Positions 36,737 to 45,985 of a stretch of DNA of 64,000 bases are shown here, in pieces. The stretch lies in NCBI GenBank assembly GCA_964570285.1, contig CAZMXP010000001.1:124001-188000 (forward strand), given 5' to 3'. The notes below the pieces were generated by a model. The model saw only the letters and a list, made by a program, of their open reading frames with translations. It was not told where the DNA came from and searched no databases. The position numbers and the translations under genes were made by a program. The stretch is from CAZMXP01 sp964570285. GTDB taxonomy: Bacteria > Planctomycetota > PLA2. Position 1 is the first letter of the stretch. The number at the start of each line of letters is the position of its first letter.

Positions 36737-38488
36737 TCACGCGCCGGGTTCCGCGCTGAGGCCCTCGAAGAAGTGGCGCACGTTCGTGCCGAGCGTGCGC
36801 GTGCGGTAGCCGCCCTCCTGCACGACCAGCGTCGGCAGGTTCAGCTCGCGCAGCATGCGGCCGTTGCGTTCGAAGTCGCGCGCCGTGAGCGTCCACGTGC
36901 CGGTCGGATCCCCCTTGGCCGGGTCGAGCCCGAGGGCCACGATCAGGAAGGCGGGACCGAACTCCCGGACGATCCGGATCGCCTTCGCCAGCGTGCGCGC
37001 GTACTGGTCGCCGTTCTGGATCTCCGGCAGGGGCAGGTTGACGTTGAACCCCTCGCCCTTCCCGGCGCCCCGTTCGTCCGCGAATCCTGTGAAGTAGGGA
37101 TAGGCGAACGCCGGATCGCCGTGGATCGACACCGTCAGCACATCGTCGCGCTCGTAGAAGATGTCCTGCTGGCCGTTCCCGTGGTGGTAGTCGAGGTCGA
37201 GGATGGCGACCTTGCCGTGGCCGGAGAAATAGTGCGCGGCGACCGCCGCGTTGCAGAAGTAGCAGAAGCCGCCGAAGCTCCGGCGCTCGGCGTGGTGGCC
37301 CGGGGGGCGGACGAGGGCGTAGGCGAGGCGCCGGCCGGCGAGGAGCAGGTCGGCCGCGCTGAGCACGCAATCGACGCCGCGCTTCGCCGCGGGAAAGGCG
37401 TTGCGGTTGATCGGCGTGAACGTGTCGATGCAGTAGTAGCCGGCGCGGATCGACAGCTCCTTCGGCGGCCGCGCCACGTTCCGGATCGGGAAGACGTAGG
37501 GGTAGACCGACTTGCCCGGCGGCGTGCCGGCGCACGCGCGCTCGATGTACTGGACCAGTTCGGCGTCATGGACCGCCCGGATGTGGCGCAGCGGATACTC
37601 GCGCACGGGCACGAGTTCGAACCGGCCGGTCGGCATCAGCTCGCCGAGGATCGCGCGGATGCGCGCCGGCGCCTCGACGTAGCCGCGCTCCTGGATGTGG
37701 TGGATGTCATGCTTGTCGTTCACCGTCACGGGGATCTTCTCGGGCGTCCGCGTGGCGGCCGGCGGGTGGGCCTTCCGCGCCGGCGAGTAGCGCGGCGGCC
37801 GCAGCCGGACCGGATCGTCGCGGAACGACGCCACGACCTTCCGGATGTAGGCCTCGTCGCAGAGATGCGCGTACTTGCGCTCGAGGATCGCCCGCACCGC
37901 GCGCCTCGCGAGCGCCACGCCGAGCCCCTTGCCCCGGTCGAGGGCGTCGTACATCAGGTGCGGCAGGTTCCTGTCGCTGCCCCCGGGGACGGCCGTCTCG
38001 TAGGCCGTGCCGACGATCGGCAGCGCGCCGTAGGACTCGTAGAAGCGCAGCCGCGCGCCGTTCTGCTTGCGCAGCACCGGATCGGGGCAGCGGTCCGCGT
38101 CGTCCGGCAGGCACTCGAACAGCAGGGCGGTCGCGCCGAGCGCCAGCGACTCCCCGCGGACCCTCTCGTAGAGCGCCGCCCCGATGCCCCGCGCCCGGGT
38201 CCCGGGCGCGTTGGCGATGTAGTCGAGATAGCAGAACGCGAGCGCCGGATCGTGCAGCAGCAGCGCGAAGCCGCAGACGTGGCCCTTCGCGTTCTCGGCG
38301 ACGAAGAGGATCGAGCGGAAGGCGAAGCGGAAGGGGTCGCGCAGCCTCTCGGGCAGCCCCTCCGCGTCCTTCGCGGGCGCACCGGGAAACTGCGCGACGA
38401 GGATCTGCTGCACCTCGCGGATCGCGCTCCGGTTGCGCGGCAGCACGTCGTCGTAGATGCGGCGGATGCGGAACATCGGGGAGGACAT
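36737..38488 (-). CDS. GNAT acetyltransferase fused to HDAC/acetylpolyamine amidohydrolase
   Basis: 583 residues from the ATG at 38488 (a GGAG lies 11 bases upstream; the frame stays open further upstream without better signals). Residues 1 to about 235 are a GNAT N-acetyltransferase, with the acetyl-CoA loop RARGIGAALYERV. Residues from about 260 are a class II-like deacetylase: PPGHHAERRSFGGFCYF (catalytic His pair), DLDYHHGNGQQD (zinc Asp and His), LDPAKGDPTG (second zinc Asp) and EGGY (catalytic Tyr). Acetylation and deacetylation activities in one cytoplasmic chain imply a shared substrate such as polyamines or a lysine side chain; this is inference. No polyamine gene is adjacent. Confidence 0.9.
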   Translation of the reverse strand: MSSPMFRIRRIYDDVLPRNRSAIREVQQILVAQFPGAPAKDAEGLPERLRDPFRFAFRSILFVAENAKGHVCGFALLLHDPALAFCYLDYIANAPGTRARGIGAALYERVRGESLALGATALLFECLPDDADRCPDPVLRKQNGARLRFYESYGALPIVGTAYETAVPGGSDRNLPHLMYDALDRGKGLGVALARRAVRAILERKYAHLCDEAYIRKVVASFRDDPVRLRPPRYSPARKAHPPAATRTPEKIPVTVNDKHDIHHIQERGYVEAPARIRAILGELMPTGRFELVPVREYPLRHIRAVHDAELVQYIERACAGTPPGKSVYPYVFPIRNVARPPKELSIRAGYYCIDTFTPINRNAFPAAKRGVDCVLSAADLLLAGRRLAYALVRPPGHHAERRSFGGFCYFCNAAVAAHYFSGHGKVAILDLDYHHGNGQQDIFYERDDVLTVSIHGDPAFAYPYFTGFADERGAGKGEGFNVNLPLPEIQNGDQYARTLAKAIRIVREFGPAFLIVALGLDPAKGDPTGTWTLTARDFERNGRMLRELNLPTLVVQEGGYRTRTLGTNVRHFFEGLSAEPGA

Positions 38489-38622
38489 GGTACGCACGGC
38501 TCCGACAGGGGCGAAGGAGGGGGGCCCGGGGGGAGGCGCGCGCAGATTCGCGCACCGCGGGGACGGGAGGCCGCCCTCCGGCCCCCGCACCCCCTCGGCA
38601 TGGCATTTGTGCAGGCCCCGGC

Positions 38623-39021
38623 ATGAGACAACAGGGCAGGCCTCCCCGCCCCCGGATGCAGGTGGAAAGTCGAGAGACGAAGCTCGATCGCAAGCGCCGC
38701 CTCACGGCGAAGCGCGCGAACGACGGCCGCGCGAACGGCGTCGTCGAGATCCGGGGGCCCGTGGGTCCGGACCTGGAGCGTGTGATCCGGTCGGATGTGG
38801 ACGGTGCGTTCGCGCGGGTTTCGCGGCGCGACCCCGAGGCGAGGATCCTCCTCATGGCCCGACGCGGCGAGGACCTCGTCATCGAGACCGAGAGCGAGAA
38901 GCTCGCCCAGCACATCGCCGACACGCTCCGGAAGAGCCGGCACATGGAGATCGAGCGTGCCTACGTCGACGGGGCGGCCTGCCGCTTCCTCGTCTGCCAC
39001 CCCGCCCGGGAGCGGCGCTAG
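38623..39021 (+). CDS. Small protein resembling the C-terminal half of BCAM0308 family
   Basis: 132 residues, or 121 if the ATG of MQVESRETKL is used. The N terminus is very basic (LDRKRRLTAKRAND). The rest, VEIRGPVGPDLERVIRSDVD, then RILLMARRGEDLVIETESEKLAQHIADTLRKS (split here for reading), has the pattern of the second half of the BCAM0308 family, whose usual N-terminal Cys pairs are missing. The match is from memory and only moderate. The stop is one base from the next ATG, so it forms a two-gene operon with the small Cys-rich protein downstream, which could supply the metal-binding part in trans. Confidence 0.6.
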   Translation: MRQQGRPPRPRMQVESRETKLDRKRRLTAKRANDGRANGVVEIRGPVGPDLERVIRSDVDGAFARVSRRDPEARILLMARRGEDLVIETESEKLAQHIADTLRKSRHMEIERAYVDGAACRFLVCHPARERR

Positions 39022-39022
39022 C

Positions 39023-39205
39023 ATGCGGATCCACTGCGATGCCTGCGGGGCGGAGATCCGGAAGGAGGCGGCGGTCGTCGCGCGGGCGGGCGACAAGGAC
39101 AAGGAGGTCTACTACTTCTGCACGCTCGCCTGCCTCGAGAGCATGGCGCACCTCGAACTCGTCGCGGACCCCGCGCGCGGCGAGGATGCGACGACGCCGC
39201 CCTGA
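39023..39205 (+). CDS. 60-residue Cys-pair protein (DUF3330/TRASH-like)
   Basis: Starts at the ATG at 39023, one base after the previous stop. It has CDAC at residues 5-8 and YFCTLAC at about 31-37, a four-Cys pattern like DUF3330 or TRASH domains (CxxCxxxI...YFCxxxC) that bind zinc or other metals. The last 15 residues are acidic and Ala-rich. The tight spacing with the basic protein upstream suggests co-translation and possibly a complex. It ends just before the convergent beta-CASP gene (9 bases). A plausible small regulatory or metal-sensing protein; no function is proved. Confidence 0.7.
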   Translation: MRIHCDACGAEIRKEAAVVARAGDKDKEVYYFCTLACLESMAHLELVADPARGEDATTPP

Positions 39206-39214
39206 CCCGGGCGG

Positions 39215-40609
39215 TCAGAGATCGAAGCTCGCGCCAAGCGCGGGCACTTCGACGCGAGCGAAGCCCGCCGAGCGCATCGCCTCCGCGAGCGCCTCGGACT
39301 GCTGCTCCTCGCCGTGCACGCAGAACGCGACCTGCGCGTCGCGCTGCGTGGCCGCGTAGTCGAGCAGCTCGCTCCGGCCCGCATGGTGCGAGAGCCCGTC
39401 GAGGCGCAGCACCTCCGCGCGCACCGGCACCCAGTCGCCGAAGATGCGGGCGCGGTCGGCACCGTCGGCGAGGCGCCGCCCGAGCGTGTGTTCGGCGCAG
39501 AACCCCACCATCAGCACCGTGTTGCGCGGGTCGCCGACGCCGTGCTTGAGGTGGTGGAGCACCCGTCCGCCCTCGCACATGCCGCTCGCGGCGATCACGA
39601 GGCAGGGCCCGGGCCGATGGTTCAGCGCCTTCGACTCCTCCGCCGTGCGCAGGTAGGTCAGGGCCTTGAAGCCGAACGGGTCGCCGGGACGGTCGTCGGC
39701 GAGGTAGGCCGCGGTCTTGCGGTCGAAGCAGTCCGGGTGCACGCGGTAGATCGCGGTGACGTCGATGCTGAGCGGGGAGTCGACGTAGACCGGGAAACGA
39801 GGGAGGTTCCCCTCCGCCCAGAGTTCGTGCAGCAGGTAGGTCAGCGTCTGGGCGCGCCCCAGCGCGAACGCGGGCACGATGACGCGGCCGCCGCGGCCCA
39901 CGGTCTTCTCGATCGCCGCGAGCAGCTGACGCTTCGCCTCCGCGACGCTGCCGCCGTGGTCGCGGCCGCCGTACGTGCTCTCGGTGAGGAAGACATCCCC
40001 CTGGGGCACCGCCTCGGGATCGCGGAGAATGGGGAAGTTCCTCCGGCCGATGTCGCCGGTGAAGACGACGCGCTTCGAGGTGCCGTGGCCGCGCTCGGTC
40101 ACGGTCGTGACCGCGCTGCCGAGGATGTGGCCCGCGTCCGCGAAGCGGAAGCGCACGCCGGGCAGCGCCTCCAGCTCGCGGCCGTAGGGCACCGCCACCA
40201 TGCGCGCGATCGTCTCGCGCGCGTCGTCGGGCGTGTAGAGCGGCTCGACCTCGCGCTCGCCCGTCGCGCGGCGGCGGTTGAGATAGGCGGCGTCCGACGC
40301 CTGGATGTGGGCGCTGTCCATCAGCATCACGGCGGTGATGTCCCGGGTCGCGGGGGTGCAGAAGACGGGACCCGGGAACCCCGCCTTCACGAGGGCGGGC
40401 AGCGCGCCGCTGTGGTCGATGTGGGCATGCGAGAGCAGCACCGCGTCCACGGAGCGCGCGTCGAACCCGAGGGAGCGGTTGCGCGCCTCGGACTCCCTCC
40501 GCGGGCCCTGCACGAGCCCGCAGTCGAGCAGCAGGCGCCCGGAGCGCGTCTCGAGCAGGTGCCGGGAGCCCGTGACGGACCGGGCGGCCCCGTGGAAGGT
40601 GATCCTCAT
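39215..40609 (-). CDS. Metallo-beta-lactamase/beta-CASP ribonuclease
   Basis: 464 residues, the normal length for bacterial CPSF73-like RNA nucleases. The zinc motif SHAHIDHSGALP (His61, His63, Asp65, His66) is followed by the AGHILGSA His and the GDIGRRNFPIL Asp. The beta-CASP and RMMBL parts have TESTYGGRDH, FALGRAQ, ASGMCEGGRVLHHL and DGLSHHAGR. These enzymes process or degrade RNA in the cytoplasm. It is transcribed toward the small Cys-pair gene and follows the M3 peptidase gene after 20 bases on the same strand. Confidence 0.94.
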   Translation of the reverse strand: MRITFHGAARSVTGSRHLLETRSGRLLLDCGLVQGPRRESEARNRSLGFDARSVDAVLLSHAHIDHSGALPALVKAGFPGPVFCTPATRDITAVMLMDSAHIQASDAAYLNRRRATGEREVEPLYTPDDARETIARMVAVPYGRELEALPGVRFRFADAGHILGSAVTTVTERGHGTSKRVVFTGDIGRRNFPILRDPEAVPQGDVFLTESTYGGRDHGGSVAEAKRQLLAAIEKTVGRGGRVIVPAFALGRAQTLTYLLHELWAEGNLPRFPVYVDSPLSIDVTAIYRVHPDCFDRKTAAYLADDRPGDPFGFKALTYLRTAEESKALNHRPGPCLVIAASGMCEGGRVLHHLKHGVGDPRNTVLMVGFCAEHTLGRRLADGADRARIFGDWVPVRAEVLRLDGLSHHAGRSELLDYAATQRDAQVAFCVHGEEQQSEALAEAMRSAGFARVEVPALGASFDL

Positions 40610-40629
40610 CGCAGACGGCTACGGGCCAC

Positions 40630-42357
40630 CTACCCCGCCGCGAGCAGCGTGCGCAGCCGCTCCATCGCGAGCGGCACCACCTCGCGGAAGATCGACGCGT
40701 CCATCGCGAAGCGCAGCCCGGCGGCCCGGAAGAGTTCGGGCAGCGGACGGGTGCCGCCCAGCTTCAGCGCGGAGCGGTAGGCCTCGACGGCGGCCTTGGG
40801 GTCGCGCCGGTAGTTGCGCCAGAGCTGGATCGCGCCCAGTTGCGCGATGCCGTACTCGATGTAGTAGAGCGGGTGGGCGAAGAAGTGCGGCACCGCCTGC
40901 CAGCCGTCGGCGGCGTACTCCATGAGTCCCGACCAGTCGATCCCGGGGGAGAAGCGCAGGCCCAGCTCCACCCACTTCGCGCGGCGCTCGTCCGCGGAGT
41001 GGCCGGGGTGCTCGTAGATCCAGTGCTGGAAGGCGTCGATCTGCGCGACGCGCCCGAACGAGAGGACGATCCCCTCGAGATTCTCCGCCTCCAGCGCCCG
41101 CGCGGTCGCCGCGTCGAAGACCGCGGGCATCTGCTCCATCGCGAGCAACTCCATGCCCATGCTCGCCACCTCGGCGAACTCGGTCGGGCTGTTGCGGTCG
41201 TCGACGAGCGGCAGGTCCCGGCTCGCGATCGTGTGGAAGGCGTGGCCGCCCTCGTGCAGCAGCACCTGCAGGTCCCGCGGGCTGCCGACGGCGTTCGCGA
41301 AGATGAAGGGCAGCCGGATGTCCTCGACGCCCCAGTTGTAGCCGCCCGGCGCCTTGCCGGGCCGCGACATCAGGTCGAGCAGGCCGTTCCGCACGAGGAT
41401 GTCGAACTCCGAGTCGAACCGCGGATCGACGCGCTGGAAGAGGCGGCGCGCGAGGCCGACGAACTGGGGCTGATCGCCGAAGAGCGGCGCCGCGCCCCGG
41501 CCGAGCAGGCTCACGTTCATGTCGTAGGGGCGCAGCGTCGGCACGCCGAGGCGGCGCCGGCGCACCTCGCGCAACTCGTTCGCGAGCGGCGAGACGACCT
41601 CCTCGACGGCCTCGTGGAACTGGACGCACCCCTGGCGCGTGTAGTCGAACCGCAGCAGTTGCGCGAAGCGGAACCCGATGTAGTCGTCGAACCCGGCGTT
41701 CCGCGCGCACTGGCCGCGCAGGCCGAGCAGCGCATCGAAGATCGCGTCGATCCTCCCGCGGTCCTGCGCGCGCCGGCGCACGAGCGCGAGATAGGCGCCC
41801 TCGCGGCGCGCGCGGTCGGGATCGAGCAGGACCGCCACGCACTGCTCCCGCGTGAGCTGCTTGCCCTCGAAGGGCACGAGCGTGGCCCCCTGCACCCCCT
41901 CCCATTCCGTCACCTTCTGCTGCTCCTCGCCCGCGAGACGCGTGTTCTCCTCCCGGAAGATGCGCGCCTCCGTCTCCTTGTTGCGCACGAAGACCTTCAG
42001 CTCCTCGGGCAGCCCGCCGCGGTGCGGCGACTCGAGGAAGCGGCGGTTGAGCCGGTCCTGCAGGCGCTCCCACGCGGGCCACACCTCGCTCTGGAACCGG
42101 CGCAGCCGCTCCTTCGCGGCGCCGTTGCCGGTCTCGCGATGGCTCGCGCTGCCGCACCGCGCGTGCGCCCCGGAGACGAGCGACGAGACCTCGCTCCAGT
42201 CGTGCAGGTAGCGCGTCAGGTGCGGCGGGCCCTCGATCGGGCGCTTCAGCAGGCGGTCGACCGCCTGCTCGATCTCGGGCACCTTCTCGGGGTCGAAGCC
42301 GGGCGGCACGAACCGGCGGGGCGGAGTGGCGACGTCGGGGGAGGTCGGGAGTTCCAT
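40630..42357 (-). CDS. M3-family oligoendopeptidase
   Basis: 575 residues, no signal peptide, so cytoplasmic. The zinc site HEGGH is at 368-372, with the third ligand Glu in FAEVASMGMELLAM about 25 residues later. The overall helical composition and the ending YAADGWQAVPHFFAHPLYYIEYGIAQLGA match M3 oligopeptidases of the PepF/M3B type, which break peptides of 6-17 residues. A CATACT -10 candidate lies 15-20 bases before the ATG at 42357. The divergent neighbour is a lipoprotein gene. Confidence 0.93.
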   Translation of the reverse strand: MELPTSPDVATPPRRFVPPGFDPEKVPEIEQAVDRLLKRPIEGPPHLTRYLHDWSEVSSLVSGAHARCGSASHRETGNGAAKERLRRFQSEVWPAWERLQDRLNRRFLESPHRGGLPEELKVFVRNKETEARIFREENTRLAGEEQQKVTEWEGVQGATLVPFEGKQLTREQCVAVLLDPDRARREGAYLALVRRRAQDRGRIDAIFDALLGLRGQCARNAGFDDYIGFRFAQLLRFDYTRQGCVQFHEAVEEVVSPLANELREVRRRRLGVPTLRPYDMNVSLLGRGAAPLFGDQPQFVGLARRLFQRVDPRFDSEFDILVRNGLLDLMSRPGKAPGGYNWGVEDIRLPFIFANAVGSPRDLQVLLHEGGHAFHTIASRDLPLVDDRNSPTEFAEVASMGMELLAMEQMPAVFDAATARALEAENLEGIVLSFGRVAQIDAFQHWIYEHPGHSADERRAKWVELGLRFSPGIDWSGLMEYAADGWQAVPHFFAHPLYYIEYGIAQLGAIQLWRNYRRDPKAAVEAYRSALKLGGTRPLPELFRAAGLRFAMDASIFREVVPLAMERLRTLLAAG

Positions 42358-42428
42358 GCGGCGACCAGTATGACCGGGAGGCGGATTTTTGTGGGGCGGG
42401 GGGGCTTTTTAGCGTCGGCCGGTGGGAC

Positions 42429-42434
42429 TATGAT
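42429..42434 (+). promoter_or_regulatory. Promoter candidate for the lipoprotein gene at 42455
   Basis: TATGAT at 42429-42434 with TTTTTA 17 bases upstream. An AGGAGG ribosome binding site follows six bases before the ATG at 42455. The spacing fits sigma-70, but the -35 is weak. Confidence 0.55.
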
Positions 42435-42454
42435 CCCGCGCTCAGGAGGATCGC

Positions 42455-43810
42455 ATGCGGAGAACTCTTTGTGCTTTCGTGCTCGCCGGCGCCCTGCTCG
42501 GCATTCCCGGCTGCGGCTCCGGCGGGGGGCTCGACCCCGCGGCGATCGCGCTGCAGCTCCAAGGGTGCACGGGCACGGGCCTCGTCGAGTTCTACGCGAT
42601 GCTGCTGCGCTTCCAGACCGTGCTCGACCTGATCGAGGGTCGAAACACCGCCTATCCGGGGTACACGGTCATCCTGTTCGCCCCGTCGCCCCCTCCGGCC
42701 CCGGCGTTCACGCGGCGGTTCGAGGTGCAGATCGACCTGAACGCCGATAGCGCGAGCGACATCCTGCTCGAGGGGACCGCCGTGTTCAGCGATGACCCCG
42801 CCGACGGCCTCGATCCGGGCGCCACCGCCGACGTCACGGTCGACGTCACGGGCCCCGGCGCGGCGACCGGCACGGGGACGCTCGCGATCACGATCGTGAG
42901 CGCCACGCAGATGACGGTGAGCGGCACCTACACCGACACGCGCAGCGGCTGCACGGCGACCTTCACGATCGACAACGCGGCGCCCGTGACGGCCTTCCTG
43001 CCCGCCGGCCCCGCGCTCGGGGGGCCGATCGTCGGCTTCGGGCTGAGCGGCACCCTGCAGGCGCTCGTGCGGGCGGGCGGCAACACGCTCGCCGCCCTCG
43101 TGGACCTGCTCGCCGGGTCCGGCCTCGTGAACTTCTCGAACGTGCGGATCAACGACCTGCCGTCCCCGGACGCGACCATCGACGGCTTGCCGAGCACGCC
43201 GCAAATCCTCGCCGCGGCGAACTGCGTCAACAACCTCGTCAACGGCTTCCTCGAGGTGGGGTTCGCCTTCGAGGACATCGTCGCGGCGATCGAGGCGGGG
43301 CAGACGACCATTCCCGGCGGGAGCTTCTCGTTCAACCCGCTGAACGGGTCCTTCTCGGCCACCTACGACAACGACACGGGCGGGACGAACACGATCACGG
43401 GCACCGCGATCTTCTCTCCGATCCCGACGTCGTCCTCCTACACGGGCACGGTCACGGTCACCTACAACCTGACCGTCTCCGACGGGAGCTACTCCGCCTC
43501 CAGCCTCGCGGGCGCGCCCTTCGTCGCGTCCTTCGTCGACGGCGCCTTCGTGTCGTTCTACGGCGGCGCGACGGTGACGGACGCGGACCTCTGCACGGGC
43601 ACGCTCAGGGTGCCCTCGACCAATCCCCTGAAGCAGCCGCAGGACACGGTCGGCATCGTGGACGTGACGGCCGACCTCGACGGGCTCCTCGTCACGATGC
43701 GCATCCTGCTCCTGGAAGGCCAAGCCTCGCTCGAGACCGTCACGATCGGTGGCGTCTCGGTCCCGCCGGAGCTCTTCTTCGGCGTCGTGGGAGCGCCGCT
43801 TCCCGGCTAG
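42455..43810 (+). CDS. Lipoprotein of unknown function, beta-rich
   Basis: 451 residues. Lipobox LLGIPGC with lipid Cys20, so it is a membrane-anchored lipoprotein. A strong AGGAGG site decides the start. The mature part is Thr/Gly/Ser-rich and made of repeated beta strands (VDVTGPGAATGTGTLAITIV, GTAIFSPIPTSSSYTGTVTV); it lacks a known catalytic motif. It may be a surface or adhesion-type protein. A strong 13-bp terminator hairpin begins 10 bases after the stop. It stands alone, divergent from the M3 peptidase gene. Confidence 0.8.
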   Translation: MRRTLCAFVLAGALLGIPGCGSGGGLDPAAIALQLQGCTGTGLVEFYAMLLRFQTVLDLIEGRNTAYPGYTVILFAPSPPPAPAFTRRFEVQIDLNADSASDILLEGTAVFSDDPADGLDPGATADVTVDVTGPGAATGTGTLAITIVSATQMTVSGTYTDTRSGCTATFTIDNAAPVTAFLPAGPALGGPIVGFGLSGTLQALVRAGGNTLAALVDLLAGSGLVNFSNVRINDLPSPDATIDGLPSTPQILAAANCVNNLVNGFLEVGFAFEDIVAAIEAGQTTIPGGSFSFNPLNGSFSATYDNDTGGTNTITGTAIFSPIPTSSSYTGTVTVTYNLTVSDGSYSASSLAGAPFVASFVDGAFVSFYGGATVTDADLCTGTLRVPSTNPLKQPQDTVGIVDVTADLDGLLVTMRILLLEGQASLETVTIGGVSVPPELFFGVVGAPLPG

Positions 43811-43820
43811 GGCCTGTTCC

Positions 43821-43850
43821 GGGCATCCTCCCGCCCGCGGGAGGATGCCC
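43821..43850 (+). terminator. Intrinsic terminator after the lipoprotein gene
   Basis: A perfect 13-bp stem GGGCATCCTCCCG / CGGGAGGATGCCC with a CCCG loop. No T tract follows, so it may work as a bidirectional hairpin for the convergent DUF4139 gene as well. Confidence 0.7.
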
Positions 43851-43945
43851 GCGCACGTCCGTCGCGGCCCCGAAGGCGCCCGCAGGGCCGCGGCGGCAGG
43901 AACGCGCCGGGGCCTCCGGCGAGTTCCCGCGCGCGGTCGCGGGGC

Positions 43946-45985
43946 CTACCTGAGATCGAGCGCGGCGAGGAAGTCGTCGAGGCGCTTCTGGACCGCCGCC
44001 TGCTGTTCGCGGTTCTCCGTCAGCGCCCGCCGGAACTGGTCCAGTTGATCCTCCTGGTCGGTCATCGTCTGGATGTAGCGCGCGTGCAGCGGGCTGTTCT
44101 CGGGCAGCCTCGCGAGGTTCTGGCGGATCCGCTCCTGCTCGGTCCCGATCTCCTTGATCTTGGTCTCCACCGTCGCGGTCGCGCTCGCCGTGGCGGCCAG
44201 CTCCGACTTCAGGCGGATCACCTCGGCCAGCGCCTTCAGGACCTCCGGACTGAGGTTGCGCTGCTTGAGGTAGACCTCGATCTGCTCCGTGCGCAGGTTC
44301 GAGAGGCCGATCGCCTGCTCGAGCCGCCTCTGCTCCTCGACCTTCAGCGTCGCCGCCTTGCCCGGCTCGATGTCGATCGCGAAGCGGTAGGCCTCCCGCG
44401 TCCGCTCCGCCGGTGCCGCGGGGGAGACGAGCGTCCAGTCCGCCGCGAAGGGGTGCTCGACGAGCAGGTGGCGCGCCCTCTTGCCGCGATGGCGGATGCG
44501 GTACTCGCGCTCGCGGCGCTGCTCCCGCGTCGTGACCAGCGCGCCCCGGAAGAGCCGCACCGCGACGACCTGCTCGGGGGCGGAGGCGCCGACGGGCTCC
44601 ACCTCGAGGTCGAGGTCGAGCGCGTAGGAGAGCAGCCGCTCGCCGCCCGCCGCCAGGTCGTCGATCAGCGCGTCGCCGGCGTAGGTGCCGCCGTCGAAGA
44701 CGGTGATCGGCCCCTGCATCAGGCTGAGCCCGGTGGTGTTCTTGAGGCGCAGGCCGTTGTAGGGGTGCCTCGGATGCGACGCCTCGTTGTAGATCGAGAG
44801 CTTCTTGCCTTCGACATCCGCGCTGACGATCGGCAGCAGCGCCGACTGGCGGCGCGGCAGCGTCACCGGCGACTCGATCTTGTACTGGAAGAGTTCGCCG
44901 ACCTCGCTGCCCTGCGCGGCGGGATCCACGCGCAGGCCCTCCGACTCGGCGGCGCCGCCCTTGCTCTTGAGCGCGGCACGGCCGCGGCGCGAGCCGAACG
45001 CCGCGCCGGGGGCGGGCGCGGCATCGGCGGCCCCCCCGTCCCCCCCCGATTCGGCCTCCTCGGCGTCCATGTCCTCGGCATGCTTCCTCGGCCTCAGCCC
45101 CTTGTGCAACTCGAGTTCCACGACGGGCCGCTCGATATAGAGCGGCTCGTAGAGGTCCATCAGGAAGGAGATCGGCCGGCCTGAGACGAGCGTCAGCGCG
45201 ATGCCGCTCCAGTCCTCGTCGGAGGTGTTCTCGACGATCGCCCACCCCTGCAGGTAGGCGGGCTGCCCCTCCTGCAGGACGAGCCGATAGCTCGTCTTCC
45301 AGACCGGGCTCGACGCGATGTAGGAGACGCGCACGCGCCGCTCGCCCTCGCCGGTGAATTCGAACGCGACGGGCTTCTTCTCGGTGTCGTGGCCGAGCGC
45401 GACGGTGGCGAGCGCCTGCCGGAACTCGCGGTCGAGTTCGGGGCGCGCGAAGCAGATCTGCTGCATCTGCGAGAGCGGCAGGCTGATCAGTCCGGTGTCG
45501 TTGAGCAGGTTGATGAAGTCGGTCTCGTAGGCGGGACGGTTCTCGCCGCTGCCCGGGACCATCCGGCGCTCGATGCCGACGATGATGCCCTCCGAGCCGC
45601 CGCTGAGGACGACGCGCTCGCCGCGCACCTGCGAGAGGATCTGCGCGAGCGTCGGCGCATCGGTCAGGTCGATCGGGAAGGAGCGCAGCGCCTTCGCGAT
45701 CGGGTCGCGGCTGCCGTAGGTCACGCTCCGCACGCGACCGCCGTCGAGGTCGCGCAGCACGACGCTCTTGAGCAGGTCGTTGATGTCGGCGGCGTCGAAG
45801 CGCATCTCGAGGCGCGCGTCGCCCTGCACGGTGCCGTCGCGCTGGAAGTAGCCGACGCCGCTCGTGAAGAGCACGACCTGTCGCAGGGGGAGTTCCGCCT
45901 TCGCCTCCCCCTCGGCGCGAGCGACCGCCGGGGCGAGCGTCAACGCGACAAGCGTGAGAGCGATGATTTGGGGTCCGGGGTTCAT
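43946..45985 (-). CDS. Exported DUF4139 (MuiA-like) protein
   Basis: 679 residues with a signal peptide (ending at about residue 24, AVARA-EGE). The DUF4139 region is recognised by PVWKTSYRLVL, the IENT-like segment WAIVENTSDEDWSGIALTLV and GRPISF, followed by a low-complexity acidic/Ala linker (about 310-365), RLKNTTGLSLMQGPITVFDGG and a long C-terminal coiled coil (590-679). Related proteins are annotated as mucoidy inhibitor A type, but their biochemical role is unknown. A periplasmic location is likely. The upstream 507 bases hold repeats only, so its promoter must lie in or near that repeat block. Confidence 0.85.
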   Translation of the reverse strand: MNPGPQIIALTLVALTLAPAVARAEGEAKAELPLRQVVLFTSGVGYFQRDGTVQGDARLEMRFDAADINDLLKSVVLRDLDGGRVRSVTYGSRDPIAKALRSFPIDLTDAPTLAQILSQVRGERVVLSGGSEGIIVGIERRMVPGSGENRPAYETDFINLLNDTGLISLPLSQMQQICFARPELDREFRQALATVALGHDTEKKPVAFEFTGEGERRVRVSYIASSPVWKTSYRLVLQEGQPAYLQGWAIVENTSDEDWSGIALTLVSGRPISFLMDLYEPLYIERPVVELELHKGLRPRKHAEDMDAEEAESGGDGGAADAAPAPGAAFGSRRGRAALKSKGGAAESEGLRVDPAAQGSEVGELFQYKIESPVTLPRRQSALLPIVSADVEGKKLSIYNEASHPRHPYNGLRLKNTTGLSLMQGPITVFDGGTYAGDALIDDLAAGGERLLSYALDLDLEVEPVGASAPEQVVAVRLFRGALVTTREQRREREYRIRHRGKRARHLLVEHPFAADWTLVSPAAPAERTREAYRFAIDIEPGKAATLKVEEQRRLEQAIGLSNLRTEQIEVYLKQRNLSPEVLKALAEVIRLKSELAATASATATVETKIKEIGTEQERIRQNLARLPENSPLHARYIQTMTDQEDQLDQFRRALTENREQQAAVQKRLDDFLAALDLR

